A stretch of DNA of 5,445 nucleotides from Flavobacteriales bacterium (lineage in GTDB: Bacteria > Bacteroidota > Bacteroidia > Flavobacteriales_E > Vicingaceae). Positions 1 through 5,445 of this stretch are shown in pieces (positions within the stretch are counted from its first letter, which is position 1; the number at the start of each line of letters is the position of its first letter). The notes under the pieces are model-generated. The model made no database searches. It saw only the letters and a program-made list of their open reading frames with translations, and had not been told where the DNA came from. The stretch covers positions 1 through 5,445 of the forward strand of contig JAJCYN010000085.1 of assembly GCA_029262915.1 (NCBI GenBank), read 5' to 3'. Made by a program: the position numbers and the translations under genes.

Positions 1-229
1 TTTTTATGGTATGAATAACTGCGGCTGATTTTCTTCCTGTCCTGCAAATAAAAATAACAAGTCTATTTTTATCTATTTTTTCTATAGAATTAAATAACTT
101 ACCTAATGGAATATTTATTCCTCCTATATTAAAATCTTCAAACTCGTGATCTTCTCGTAAGTCTATTAACTGAAAATCTTCTTTATTGCTAATTTTCGTT
201 TTTAGTTCGAGAGGAGTAATTTTATACAT
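1..229 (-). CDS. Rhodanese-like domain protein, N-terminal part, cut by left window edge
   Basis: The visible 76 codons run from ATG at 229 off the left edge. They encode a single rhodanese domain starting almost at residue 1, with no signal peptide, so the protein is probably cytoplasmic. Seen: the early rhodanese motif LIDLRE (residues 21-26), then EFEDFNIGGINIPLG (29-43), matching the usual D-R-x-x-x-E-[YF]-x-x-G-H-I-x-G-A-x-x-[IL]-P pattern, and the active-site loop CRTGRKS (62-68) with the persulfide-forming Cys62. The loop fits the C-x-x-G-x-[RK]-S form of small GlpE/PspE-type sulfurtransferases. Such proteins move sulfane sulfur from thiosulfate or a persulfide to a thiol acceptor or cyanide; the real donor and acceptor cannot be told here. 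The gene starts 9 bp after the ComA stop, behind only an A/G-rich stretch (AGAAGAAAAAA), so it is almost certainly cotranscribed with ComA. Single-domain members are usually about 100 residues, so roughly 25 residues are probably missing. Confidence 0.9.
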   Translation of the reverse strand, partial: MYKITPLELKTKISNKEDFQLIDLREDHEFEDFNIGGINIPLGKLFNSIEKIDKNRLVIFICRTGRKSAAVIHTIK

Positions 230-238
230 TTTTTTCTT

Positions 239-1021
239 CTATTTGAATTCAGCCACTAATTCTTGAGGTAAACTATCAAAAAATGTGTCGCCTCTTAATC
301 CTAATCTCAAACATTCTAAAGGAATAACTTCATTATGTGCTATGTTCCCTAAGTTAACATTACTTCCAAATTGTTTAATAAACCAGACTTGTTGTCCTTT
401 TTGTGGAGCTTCCCAAAGTATATTTTCAACTTTTACTTGGGCTATTATTTTATTTACAAGAGCAACATGAGCAGTTCCATTAGGTCTGTAAATTCCAACA
501 TTTCCACTTTCTCTTGCTTCTGCAATTACTTTCCAAGAACCTGCTTCTAATTCAGTTTGCATCATAGAAATCCATTTGGAAGGACTAATGAAAATACCTT
601 CCTCTTTGGAACCAACTTCAGATAAAACTGTAAAGTCTTTAGCGAGAGTTGAAATATATTCGCATTTTTTTTCTTGAGGTAATTCTATAGACCCGTCAGA
701 AACTTCACAGGTTTTCATTTGGTATTTATCCATTAATTTTCGGTAGTCATCAAACATATTTCGAGCAATAAATGCTTCAAAAAGTGTGCCTCCAAAATAT
801 GTCTTTATCCCAGCTTCTTTGTATAAATTGATTTTCTTTTCTAAATCTTTGGTTACATAGGATGTTCCAAAACCAAATTTCACCAAATCGGTTAAGTGTG
901 CAGAAGAATCAATAAAGTTTTCTGTTTCTCTCCAGCTTAACCCTTTATCCATCATCATTGTTAATCCAGTTTCTCGAGGATGACCCTCTCTACTTGGGAT
1001 GTGCGGTAATTCGAAATTCAT
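239..1021 (-). CDS. comA: Phosphosulfolactate synthase, ComA family (260 aa)
   Basis: The family adds sulfite to phosphoenolpyruvate to give (R)-phosphosulfolactate, the first step of coenzyme M synthesis in methanogens; the fold is a TIM barrel and the enzyme needs Mg2+. Seen, in order: MDKGL (24-28), VKFGFGTS (47-54), GGTLFE (77-82), VSDGS (107-111), SEVGSK (134-139, with Lys139 aligning with a conserved family lysine thought to be catalytic), EARESG (168-173), EAPQK (204-208), FGSNVNLGNI (218-227) and LRLGLRGDTF (238-247). All the blocks I know from the archaeal enzyme are present in order, and the length is close to the roughly 250 residues of that protein, so it looks intact. No signal peptide; cytoplasmic. 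The ATG at 1021 overlaps the stop of the TPR gene by one base, and the N-terminal stretch before MDKGL is needed for the barrel start, so I prefer it to Met22-24. The host is not expected to make coenzyme M, so the end product is open: sulfolactate, or a sulfonated lipid or amino acid. Family assignment is secure; pathway is not. Confidence 0.93.
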   Translation of the reverse strand: MNFELPHIPSREGHPRETGLTMMMDKGLSWRETENFIDSSAHLTDLVKFGFGTSYVTKDLEKKINLYKEAGIKTYFGGTLFEAFIARNMFDDYRKLMDKYQMKTCEVSDGSIELPQEKKCEYISTLAKDFTVLSEVGSKEEGIFISPSKWISMMQTELEAGSWKVIAEARESGNVGIYRPNGTAHVALVNKIIAQVKVENILWEAPQKGQQVWFIKQFGSNVNLGNIAHNEVIPLECLRLGLRGDTFFDSLPQELVAEFK

Positions 1022-1023
1022 TA
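1019..1023 (-). other. TAATG stop/start overlap joining TPR gene and comA
   Basis: On the minus strand the TAA stop of the TPR gene (1023-1021) and the ATG of comA (1021-1019) share one A. No Shine-Dalgarno-like sequence precedes this ATG; the upstream bases encode the Asn-Asn-Gln tail of the TPR protein. The arrangement suggests that ribosomes ending the TPR gene restart on comA, giving coupled production of the two proteins. The overlap is seen directly; the coupling is inferred. Confidence 0.75.
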
Positions 1024-2439
1024 CTGATTGTTAAAATTTTCTATTAATTCTGTTACTTTTTGGAAGTTGACCGCCTCTGGATAATACTCAATTAATTCAG
1101 AGAGATGCTCTTTATTATTCGTTAATAGAATGATAAGACTTTGAATAGCTTCATCAACTTTTCCATTCATCAGCAAATATGCAACTAATCTTGTATAAAT
1201 CAAGTTATTTTCGGGTTGTTTTTCTAGACCTTCGTATAAGGTAATGATGCCCTTCTCAATGTCTTCATAATCTTTTACTATCTCCGCTTTGTCTATCCAT
1301 ATATCTTCATTTTCATCATCATACTCTATTACTTTATTATAAGCAGTGATGGCTTCATCAAATAACCCTGTTTTGGATAAGATGTCACCATAAATATACC
1401 AATATTCTGAATTGTTATTTTCTAATTCAAGTGCCTTTTTAATATAAAAAATGGCAGATTGACTTTTGTTCTCGGCTTCGTTTATAACTGCCATTCCCGC
1501 CCAAGCATCAGCGTGAAAAGCATCTAACTTCGTTGCTTTGTAATAATTGGATAAAGCTAATTTAGGATTACCTAATTTCTCATAGCATTCTCCGATATAG
1601 TAGTATGTAGTAGCATCAGGTTCTTCATAATTAAAGGTTTCCTTATAGGTGTCAATTGCCTTTTCATATTCTTCTAACAATGCGAAAGAGTTTGCTTTGT
1701 TAAAATAAGCTGAGGCAAAATCTTCTTTTATAGCAATAGTATAATCATAAGCATCTATCGCTTTTTCGAATAGACTAGCTCTGTTGTAAGCAACTCCTAA
1801 ATTATACCAAGCAGAAAAGCTATAAGGATATTCTTCAATAAATTCTGTAAAAAATTTGATACTACTATCAGTGTCATTTTTAAGATTGTAGCAAAAAGCT
1901 AATTCATAAATAACTGTTTCGTTTTCTGGATTTTTTCTTAGTAATTTTTTAAGAATTTCAATGGCTTTATCAAACTGATTCAGGTTTTCGTACTCAAAAG
2001 CAATATTAATTTTAATATTTGCTTTTTCTGAGTCATCATTTATCAATTTTAAGGCTTTATAAAAATTCTCTATGGCTTTGTTATGTTGTCTTAATTGACT
2101 ATGAATAGAAGCCTTAATTGTGAAAATTTCTGAATTAAAAGGTTCGAGCATTTCTAAGGCATTTAGTATTTCTAATGCCTTGTTTGGTTTGTGTATAGCA
2201 GCGAAAAATTGGGCTTTCTTTAGTTTTAAGGTAGAAGACGTTGGGTGCTGTAACAAAGAAATATCAATTGCTTTTTTTGCTTTATCTACATCGCTTTTAT
2301 CGAGGTAATGATCTATTAGGATTTCAAATACTTCAACATCAAAGAAATACCGCTCATTTTTCTTGAGCATTTGTTCAAATCGATTTAACGATGCAGTATA
2401 ATCGCTTTCTTCGTTATGTTGATTAAAATCTTCTTCCAT
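1021..2439 (-). CDS. Tetratricopeptide repeat protein with about 12 TPR units (472 aa)
   Basis: Nearly the whole protein is a tandem array of 34-residue TPR helical hairpins, a scaffold that binds other proteins or peptides; it has no enzymatic motif. Units fall at about residues 30-66, 67-100, 101-135, 136-171, 172-205, 206-239, 240-273, 274-307, 308-341, 342-375, 376-409 and 410-442. The best ones show the W/Y-x-x-x-G/A-x-x-Y...F/Y-x-x-A-I-x-x-Y/F signature, for example AWYNLGVAYNR (210-220) with KAIDAY (226-231), and YWYIYGDIL (346-354) with EAITAY (362-367). An acidic, charged N-terminal stretch (1-29) and a C-terminal cap (443-472) flank the array. There is no signal peptide or membrane segment, so it should be cytoplasmic. 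The ATG at 2439 has AAAGG only 3 bases upstream, and I see no better start. It is the first gene of the minus-strand set and overlaps comA by one base, which suggests a partner role for that enzyme or its pathway, but the binding partner is unknown. Confidence 0.9.
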   Translation of the reverse strand: MEEDFNQHNEESDYTASLNRFEQMLKKNERYFFDVEVFEILIDHYLDKSDVDKAKKAIDISLLQHPTSSTLKLKKAQFFAAIHKPNKALEILNALEMLEPFNSEIFTIKASIHSQLRQHNKAIENFYKALKLINDDSEKANIKINIAFEYENLNQFDKAIEILKKLLRKNPENETVIYELAFCYNLKNDTDSSIKFFTEFIEEYPYSFSAWYNLGVAYNRASLFEKAIDAYDYTIAIKEDFASAYFNKANSFALLEEYEKAIDTYKETFNYEEPDATTYYYIGECYEKLGNPKLALSNYYKATKLDAFHADAWAGMAVINEAENKSQSAIFYIKKALELENNNSEYWYIYGDILSKTGLFDEAITAYNKVIEYDDENEDIWIDKAEIVKDYEDIEKGIITLYEGLEKQPENNLIYTRLVAYLLMNGKVDEAIQSLIILLTNNKEHLSELIEYYPEAVNFQKVTELIENFNNQ

Positions 2440-2451
2440 TACCTTTGTATG

Positions 2452-2459
2452 TAAAGTTA
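2452..2459 (-). promoter_or_regulatory. Possible -7 element for the TPR-comA-rhodanese set
   Basis: Read on the minus strand this is TAACTTTA, seven of eight matches to the Bacteroidota -7 consensus TAnnTTTG. It would give a leader of only about 8 bases before the ATG at 2439. There is no clear TTTG or TTG at the expected distance upstream (around 2479-2482), so support is weak. Another TAACTTTT lies further upstream inside the palindromic block. One of these, or neither, may be the real promoter. Confidence 0.2.
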
Positions 2460-2499
2460 GCGGTTTATACGTTGAAAAACTAGCATATAAAGTTTATTA

Positions 2500-2523
2500 T
2501 TAACAAAAAAGTTAACAATGTTA
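2500..2523. promoter_or_regulatory. Overlapping short palindromes in the divergent intergenic region, possible operator
   Basis: Two overlapping inverted repeats are visible: TTAAC-A6-GTTAA (2500-2515, perfect 5-bp arms) and TAACA-A-TGTTA (2513-2523, perfect 5-bp arms around A2518). The hexamer GTTAAC (2511-2516) is itself a palindrome. TAAC thus recurs in both orientations in 24 bp, just upstream of the glmM promoter candidate (TTTG at 2529) and on the upstream side of the TPR gene, a natural place for a regulator that controls both directions. The arms are short and A/T-rich, so chance is a real alternative. The 5-bp arms with a 6-A loop would not make a convincing terminator. Confidence 0.3.
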
Positions 2524-2528
2524 TTCTG

Positions 2529-2559
2529 TTTGTTGTTCGCTAGAATTAAATTAAATTTG
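2529..2559 (+). promoter_or_regulatory. Bacteroidota-type promoter for the glmM operon
   Basis: TTTG at 2529-2532 is followed, after 19 bases, by TAAATTTG at 2552-2559, an exact match to the -33 TTTG / -7 TAnnTTTG promoter consensus read by the primary sigma factor of Bacteroidota. Transcription would start near 2564-2567, giving a short A-rich leader of about 15 bases before the ATG at 2580. That leader has no Shine-Dalgarno sequence, which is normal for the phylum. The match is seen; promoter activity is inferred. Confidence 0.6.
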
Positions 2560-2579
2560 TCTGATTAAAAAATAAATAA

Positions 2580-3968
2580 ATGGCATTAATAAAATCTATT
2601 TCAGGAATTAGAGGTACAATTGGAGGAACTCCAGGAGAAGGTCTTTCTCCTGTTGATATTGTTCGGTTCACATCTGCCTATGGGATATGGTTACAGCAGA
2701 AGAATAATTCGAAAAAGCTTAAAGTTGTTGTTGGAAGAGATGCAAGAATATCGGGAGAAATGGTTTCTAATATTGTGGTTGGAACACTGCAAGGATTAGG
2801 AATTGATGTAATTGATTTAGGTTTTAGTACAACACCAACTGTAGAAATTGCAGTTCCCATGGAGCAAGCTGATGGCGGAATCATTTTAACTGCCAGCCAT
2901 AACCCAAAACAATGGAATGCCTTAAAATTATTAAACAAAAAGGGAGAGTTTATTTCTGCCGAAGATGGAGCTACTTTGCTAAAAATAGTGGAGGAAAATG
3001 CTTTTGATTATGCTAAGGTGGATGATTTAGGTGCTTATACTAAAGATAATACATACTTAGAAAAGCACATTCAATCAATTTTAGATTTGGAATTGGTAGA
3101 TGTTGAAGCAATAAGAAGCAAGAACTATAAAGTGGCAATCGACTGTGTTAATTCTACTGGAGGAATATTTTTGCCAGCACTGCTTAATGCTTTAGGTGTA
3201 ACTAATATTGTTGAATTGTATTGTGAACCTAATGGTCAATTCCCACATAATCCAGAACCATTACCAGAGAATTTAACAGAAATAGCGAAACAAATAAAAG
3301 AACAAGGAGCAGATGTTGGTTTTGTGGTAGATCCTGATGTAGATCGATTGTGTATGGTGTGTGAAAATGGAGAAATGTTTGGAGAAGAATATACCTTAGT
3401 GGCGATCGCAGATTATATATTGAAGCATACTAAAGGAAATACAGTTTCCAATTTATCTTCAACAAGAGCATTGAGAGATGTAACGGAGAAAAATGGTTGT
3501 GAATATTTTGCTTCTTCAGTTGGTGAAGTAAATGTGGTAGCGATGATGAAGGATAAAAATGCAATAATTGGGGGTGAAGGAAATGGAGGAGTAATATATC
3601 CTGTTTCACATTATGGAAGAGATGCTTTAGTAGGAATAGCACTATTTCTGTCACATTTAGCAAAATCAGAAGTTGAGACTTGTTCAGAATTGAGGGCAAG
3701 TTATCCAGATTACTATATTTCTAAAAATAAGATTCAGTTAACACCAGAAATTAATGTTGATGATATTTTAGTCAAAATGGAGGAAAAATATAGTAATGAA
3801 GATGTAAATAATATTGATGGTGTGAAAATAAATTTTGAATCAGAATGGGTTCATTTACGGAAATCAAACACAGAACCAATTATTAGAATTTATTCTGAAA
3901 GTAAATCGAAAAAGAATGCCGATGAGTTGGCGAATAGAATTATAAGAGAAATAAAGGAATTGTTTTGA
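2580..3968 (+). CDS. glmM: Phosphoglucosamine mutase-type phosphohexomutase (462 aa)
   Basis: An alpha-D-phosphohexomutase; the likely reaction is interconversion of glucosamine 6-phosphate and glucosamine 1-phosphate, feeding UDP-GlcNAc for peptidoglycan and lipopolysaccharide in the cytoplasm. All four functional loops are present: the phosphoserine loop TASHNP (104-109, catalytic Ser106), the Mg2+ loop DPDVDR (251-256, Asp251/253/255), the sugar-recognition loop GEGNGG (332-337), and the phosphate-binding loop RKSNTEP (427-433) near the C-terminus. The N-terminal SGIRGTIGG (8-16) and GRDAR (52-56) are also typical. Length is slightly above the roughly 445-450 of E. coli and B. subtilis GlmM. 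The sugar loop differs from the GEQSGH usual in bacterial GlmM and resembles archaeal-type enzymes, so phosphomannomutase or phosphoglucomutase activity cannot be excluded. The ATG at 2580 follows an A-rich leader directly after a good promoter match. The gene ends in tandem stops (TGA TAG), 15 bp before the desulfurase gene. Confidence 0.88.
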   Translation: MALIKSISGIRGTIGGTPGEGLSPVDIVRFTSAYGIWLQQKNNSKKLKVVVGRDARISGEMVSNIVVGTLQGLGIDVIDLGFSTTPTVEIAVPMEQADGGIILTASHNPKQWNALKLLNKKGEFISAEDGATLLKIVEENAFDYAKVDDLGAYTKDNTYLEKHIQSILDLELVDVEAIRSKNYKVAIDCVNSTGGIFLPALLNALGVTNIVELYCEPNGQFPHNPEPLPENLTEIAKQIKEQGADVGFVVDPDVDRLCMVCENGEMFGEEYTLVAIADYILKHTKGNTVSNLSSTRALRDVTEKNGCEYFASSVGEVNVVAMMKDKNAIIGGEGNGGVIYPVSHYGRDALVGIALFLSHLAKSEVETCSELRASYPDYYISKNKIQLTPEINVDDILVKMEEKYSNEDVNNIDGVKINFESEWVHLRKSNTEPIIRIYSESKSKKNADELANRIIREIKELF

Positions 3969-3983
3969 TAGAAACAGAAGAAA

Positions 3984-5123
3984 ATGAAAGTATATTTAGA
4001 TAATGCAGCAACAACACCCATAGATCCTGAAGTGGTGGAAGCTATGATTCCTGTTATGAAGGAAAGCTATGGGAATCCTTCGTCTATTCATAATTTTGGA
4101 AGGAAAAGTCGAGCCATTATTGAAAAAGCACGTAAAAAGGTAGCGTTTTACATTAATGCTGCTCCATCAGAAATATTTTTTACAGCAGGAGGAACTGAAG
4201 CAGATAATATGGTATTGAGAAGTGCTATTGATGATTTAGGTGTAAATCATATTATTACATCTCAGATTGAACATCATGCGGTTATTGATACTGCAGAAAT
4301 AATGAATGAAAAGAAGGGAGTTAAACTCAGTATTGTTAAGGTTGATGATAAAGGTTTTGTTGACTTAAATCATTTAGAAGAACTGTTAGAAGAAAATAAG
4401 GAGTTAAAAACCTTAGTTTCCTTAATGCATGCTAATAATGAGATTGGTAGCCTCTTGCCTTTGAAAAAAGTGTCTGATTTATGCAGAAAATTTGAAGCTT
4501 ATTTTCATTCAGATACGGTGCAAACAATGTGTCATTATAGAATTGATGTAAGAGAACTAGATATTGATTTTATTACGTGTTCTGCACATAAGTTTCATGG
4601 ACCAAAAGGTGTTGGATTTTTGTACGTAAATGAGAACATTCAAATTAACCCAATGATTACAGGAGGAGCCCAAGAACGAAATATGAGAGCCGGGACTGAG
4701 AATATTCATGGAATAGTGGGATTAATTAAAGCCATGGAAATTGCTCATAGAGATATGAGTGAGCACGAAAAACATATTAAAAGACTAAAATATTATATGG
4801 TAGAGCAATTGCAAAAAGTAATGCCAGAAATTACTTTTAATGGAGATCCTTTAGGAGATAGTTTATATACGGTATTAAATGTGCATTTTCCAAATTCCGA
4901 AATGGATGAAATGTTTATTTACAATTTGGATATTGAAGGAATTGCTGCTTCTGGTGGGAGTGCTTGTTCTTCTGGTAGTAATGTAGGTTCTCATGTTTTA
5001 AACCATTTGGGAGTTGATATGGATAGGCCTTCTATTCGTTTTTCGTTTAGTAAATACAACACTAAAGAAGAAATTGACTATACCGTTAAAGTGATTAAAG
5101 AGTTATTTGCGGTAACAGTATAA
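3984..5123 (+). CDS. Cysteine desulfurase, class I NifS/IscS-like (379 aa)
   Basis: A PLP enzyme that removes sulfur from L-cysteine, leaving alanine and an enzyme persulfide used for Fe-S clusters, tRNA thiolation or cofactors; cytoplasmic. Seen: N-terminal YLDNAATTP (4-12), GNPSSIHNFG (30-39), cofactor-phosphate loop AGGTEADN (68-75), EHHAV (96-100, with the PLP-stacking His97), NNEIG (151-155), SDTVQ (176-180, Asp177 and Gln180), the Schiff-base Lys203 in SAHKFHGPKG (200-209), RAGTEN (235-240), and the persulfide Cys328 in GSACSSGS (325-332), followed by IRFSFS (351-356). Every catalytic residue is present. The extended loop around Cys328 marks class I (NifS/IscS) rather than SufS. At 379 residues it lacks the C-terminal extension of E. 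coli IscS (404), and no iscU-like scaffold gene is next to it, so a dedicated acceptor such as a tRNA thiolase is possible. It follows glmM by 15 bp with only a weak purine-rich stretch (AGAAGAAA) before the ATG, and probably shares its transcript. Confidence 0.93.
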   Translation: MKVYLDNAATTPIDPEVVEAMIPVMKESYGNPSSIHNFGRKSRAIIEKARKKVAFYINAAPSEIFFTAGGTEADNMVLRSAIDDLGVNHIITSQIEHHAVIDTAEIMNEKKGVKLSIVKVDDKGFVDLNHLEELLEENKELKTLVSLMHANNEIGSLLPLKKVSDLCRKFEAYFHSDTVQTMCHYRIDVRELDIDFITCSAHKFHGPKGVGFLYVNENIQINPMITGGAQERNMRAGTENIHGIVGLIKAMEIAHRDMSEHEKHIKRLKYYMVEQLQKVMPEITFNGDPLGDSLYTVLNVHFPNSEMDEMFIYNLDIEGIAASGGSACSSGSNVGSHVLNHLGVDMDRPSIRFSFSKYNTKEEIDYTVKVIKELFAVTV

Positions 5124-5132
5124 TCTAGGCAG

Positions 5133-5445
5133 ATGAAAATTACTTTTTTAGGCACTGGAACATCACAAGGCGTACCAGTTATTGCGTGTGGCTGTGAAGT
5201 ATGTTTATCTGAAAATAAAAAAGATAAACGCCTTAGAACTTCTATAATGATAGAAGACAAAGGAAAAGTAATTGTAATTGATACTGGACCGGATTTCAGA
5301 CAACAAATGCTTAGAGAAAATGTACAACAACTAGATGCTGTTGTATTTACTCATGAACATAAAGACCATATTGCAGGGCTAGATGATGTGCGAGCTTTTA
5401 ATTTTAAGCAGAAAAGGGATATGGATATTTATGCTACCCCTGAAG
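5133..5445 (+). CDS. PhnP-like metallo-beta-lactamase-fold hydrolase, N-terminal part, cut by right window edge
   Basis: The visible 104 codons begin at ATG 5133, 9 bp after the desulfurase stop, and run open to the window end. Seen: a beta-strand start with the glycine-rich turn ITFLGTGTSQGVP (3-15), a cysteine cluster CGCEVC (19-24), the strand VIVIDTGPDFR (46-56), and the metal-binding motif THEHKDH (73-79; His74, His76, Asp78, His79), followed by GLDDVR (82-87). The cysteine cluster right after the first strand resembles the extra zinc site of PhnP, the cyclic ribose phosphodiesterase of phosphonate breakdown, so a phosphodiesterase acting on a small cyclic phosphate is the closest guess. 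No phosphonate genes are nearby, and such stand-alone proteins are common in Bacteroidota, so the substrate is unknown. No signal peptide; cytoplasmic. Homologues are usually around 250 residues, so more than half the gene lies outside. Confidence 0.88.
   Translation, partial: MKITFLGTGTSQGVPVIACGCEVCLSENKKDKRLRTSIMIEDKGKVIVIDTGPDFRQQMLRENVQQLDAVVFTHEHKDHIAGLDDVRAFNFKQKRDMDIYATPE

Noticed and set aside
285..470. Open frame of 61 codons on the plus strand opposite ComA
   Set aside because: It lies wholly antisense to a well-conserved gene, has no recognisable motif and no promoter or start context of its own.
2120..2308. Open frame of 62 codons on the plus strand opposite the TPR gene
   Set aside because: Antisense shadow of the TPR coding sequence; its serine- and phenylalanine-rich content is what the reverse of Lys/Glu/Leu codons gives.
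2500..2515. TTAAC-A6-GTTAA considered as a transcription terminator
   Set aside because: The stem is 5 bp with mostly A/T pairs, and it sits between the starts of two divergent genes, where no terminator is needed.
2678..2938. Open frame of 86 codons on the minus strand opposite glmM
   Set aside because: Overlaps the catalytic region of glmM, shows no family motif, and is best explained by the codon use of the true gene.
3430..3699. Open frame of 89 codons on the minus strand, rich in Leu and His, opposite glmM
   Set aside because: Hydrophobic look comes from antisense reading of AT-rich codons; the sense frame there contains the conserved GEGNGG loop.
3969..3983. Gap between glmM and the cysteine desulfurase checked for a terminator or promoter
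   Set aside because: Only 15 bp, without a hairpin or promoter-like element; it supports an operon.
5078..5260. Open frame of 60 codons on the minus strand across the desulfurase/hydrolase junction
   Set aside because: It runs antisense to two recognised genes and has no motif.
1..5445. Search by eye for CRISPR arrays, insertion sequences, tRNA genes, phage or defence genes
   Set aside because: No spaced direct repeats, transposase motifs, tRNA-like folds or foreign-looking composition were seen; the window is densely filled with recognised genes.

Overview
The window looks like ordinary chromosomal DNA from a member of the Bacteroidota, most likely a flavobacterium-like lineage. The DNA is AT-rich. 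Start codons lack strong Shine-Dalgarno sequences and are preceded by A-rich leaders. One intergenic promoter fits the Bacteroidota TTTG / TAnnTTTG consensus. The proteins (ComA-type phosphosulfolactate synthase behind a TPR protein, a GlmM with an archaeal-looking sugar loop, a 379-residue cysteine desulfurase) also fit that phylum. The lineage is inferred from these traits, not from a marker gene.

The layout is two divergent gene sets around a 140-bp intergenic region (2440-2579). The minus-strand set reads leftwards: a 12-repeat TPR protein (2439-1021), a ComA-family phosphosulfolactate synthase (1021-239, sharing one base with the TPR stop codon), and a single-domain rhodanese (229 to beyond the left edge, 9 bp after ComA). 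The plus-strand set reads rightwards: a phosphoglucosamine mutase-type phosphohexomutase (2580-3968), a class-I cysteine desulfurase (3984-5123), and the N-terminal part of a PhnP-like metallo-beta-lactamase-fold hydrolase (5133 to beyond the right edge). Gaps of 15 bp and 9 bp with no terminator suggest a second operon.

Three of the six genes handle sulfur: ComA joins sulfite to phosphoenolpyruvate, the rhodanese carries a persulfide-forming cysteine loop, and the cysteine desulfurase makes persulfide from cysteine. The most testable idea is that the TPR-ComA-rhodanese set is a small unit making a sulfonate (sulfolactate or a derivative) in a bacterium that is not expected to make coenzyme M. 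GlmM (cell-wall amino sugar supply), the desulfurase (Fe-S clusters and tRNA thiolation) and the hydrolase look like housekeeping genes.

I saw no mobile element, CRISPR array, tRNA, rRNA, phage gene or defence system. Nothing here is clearly a new system. The points worth a second look are the ComA context and the palindromic intergenic region.
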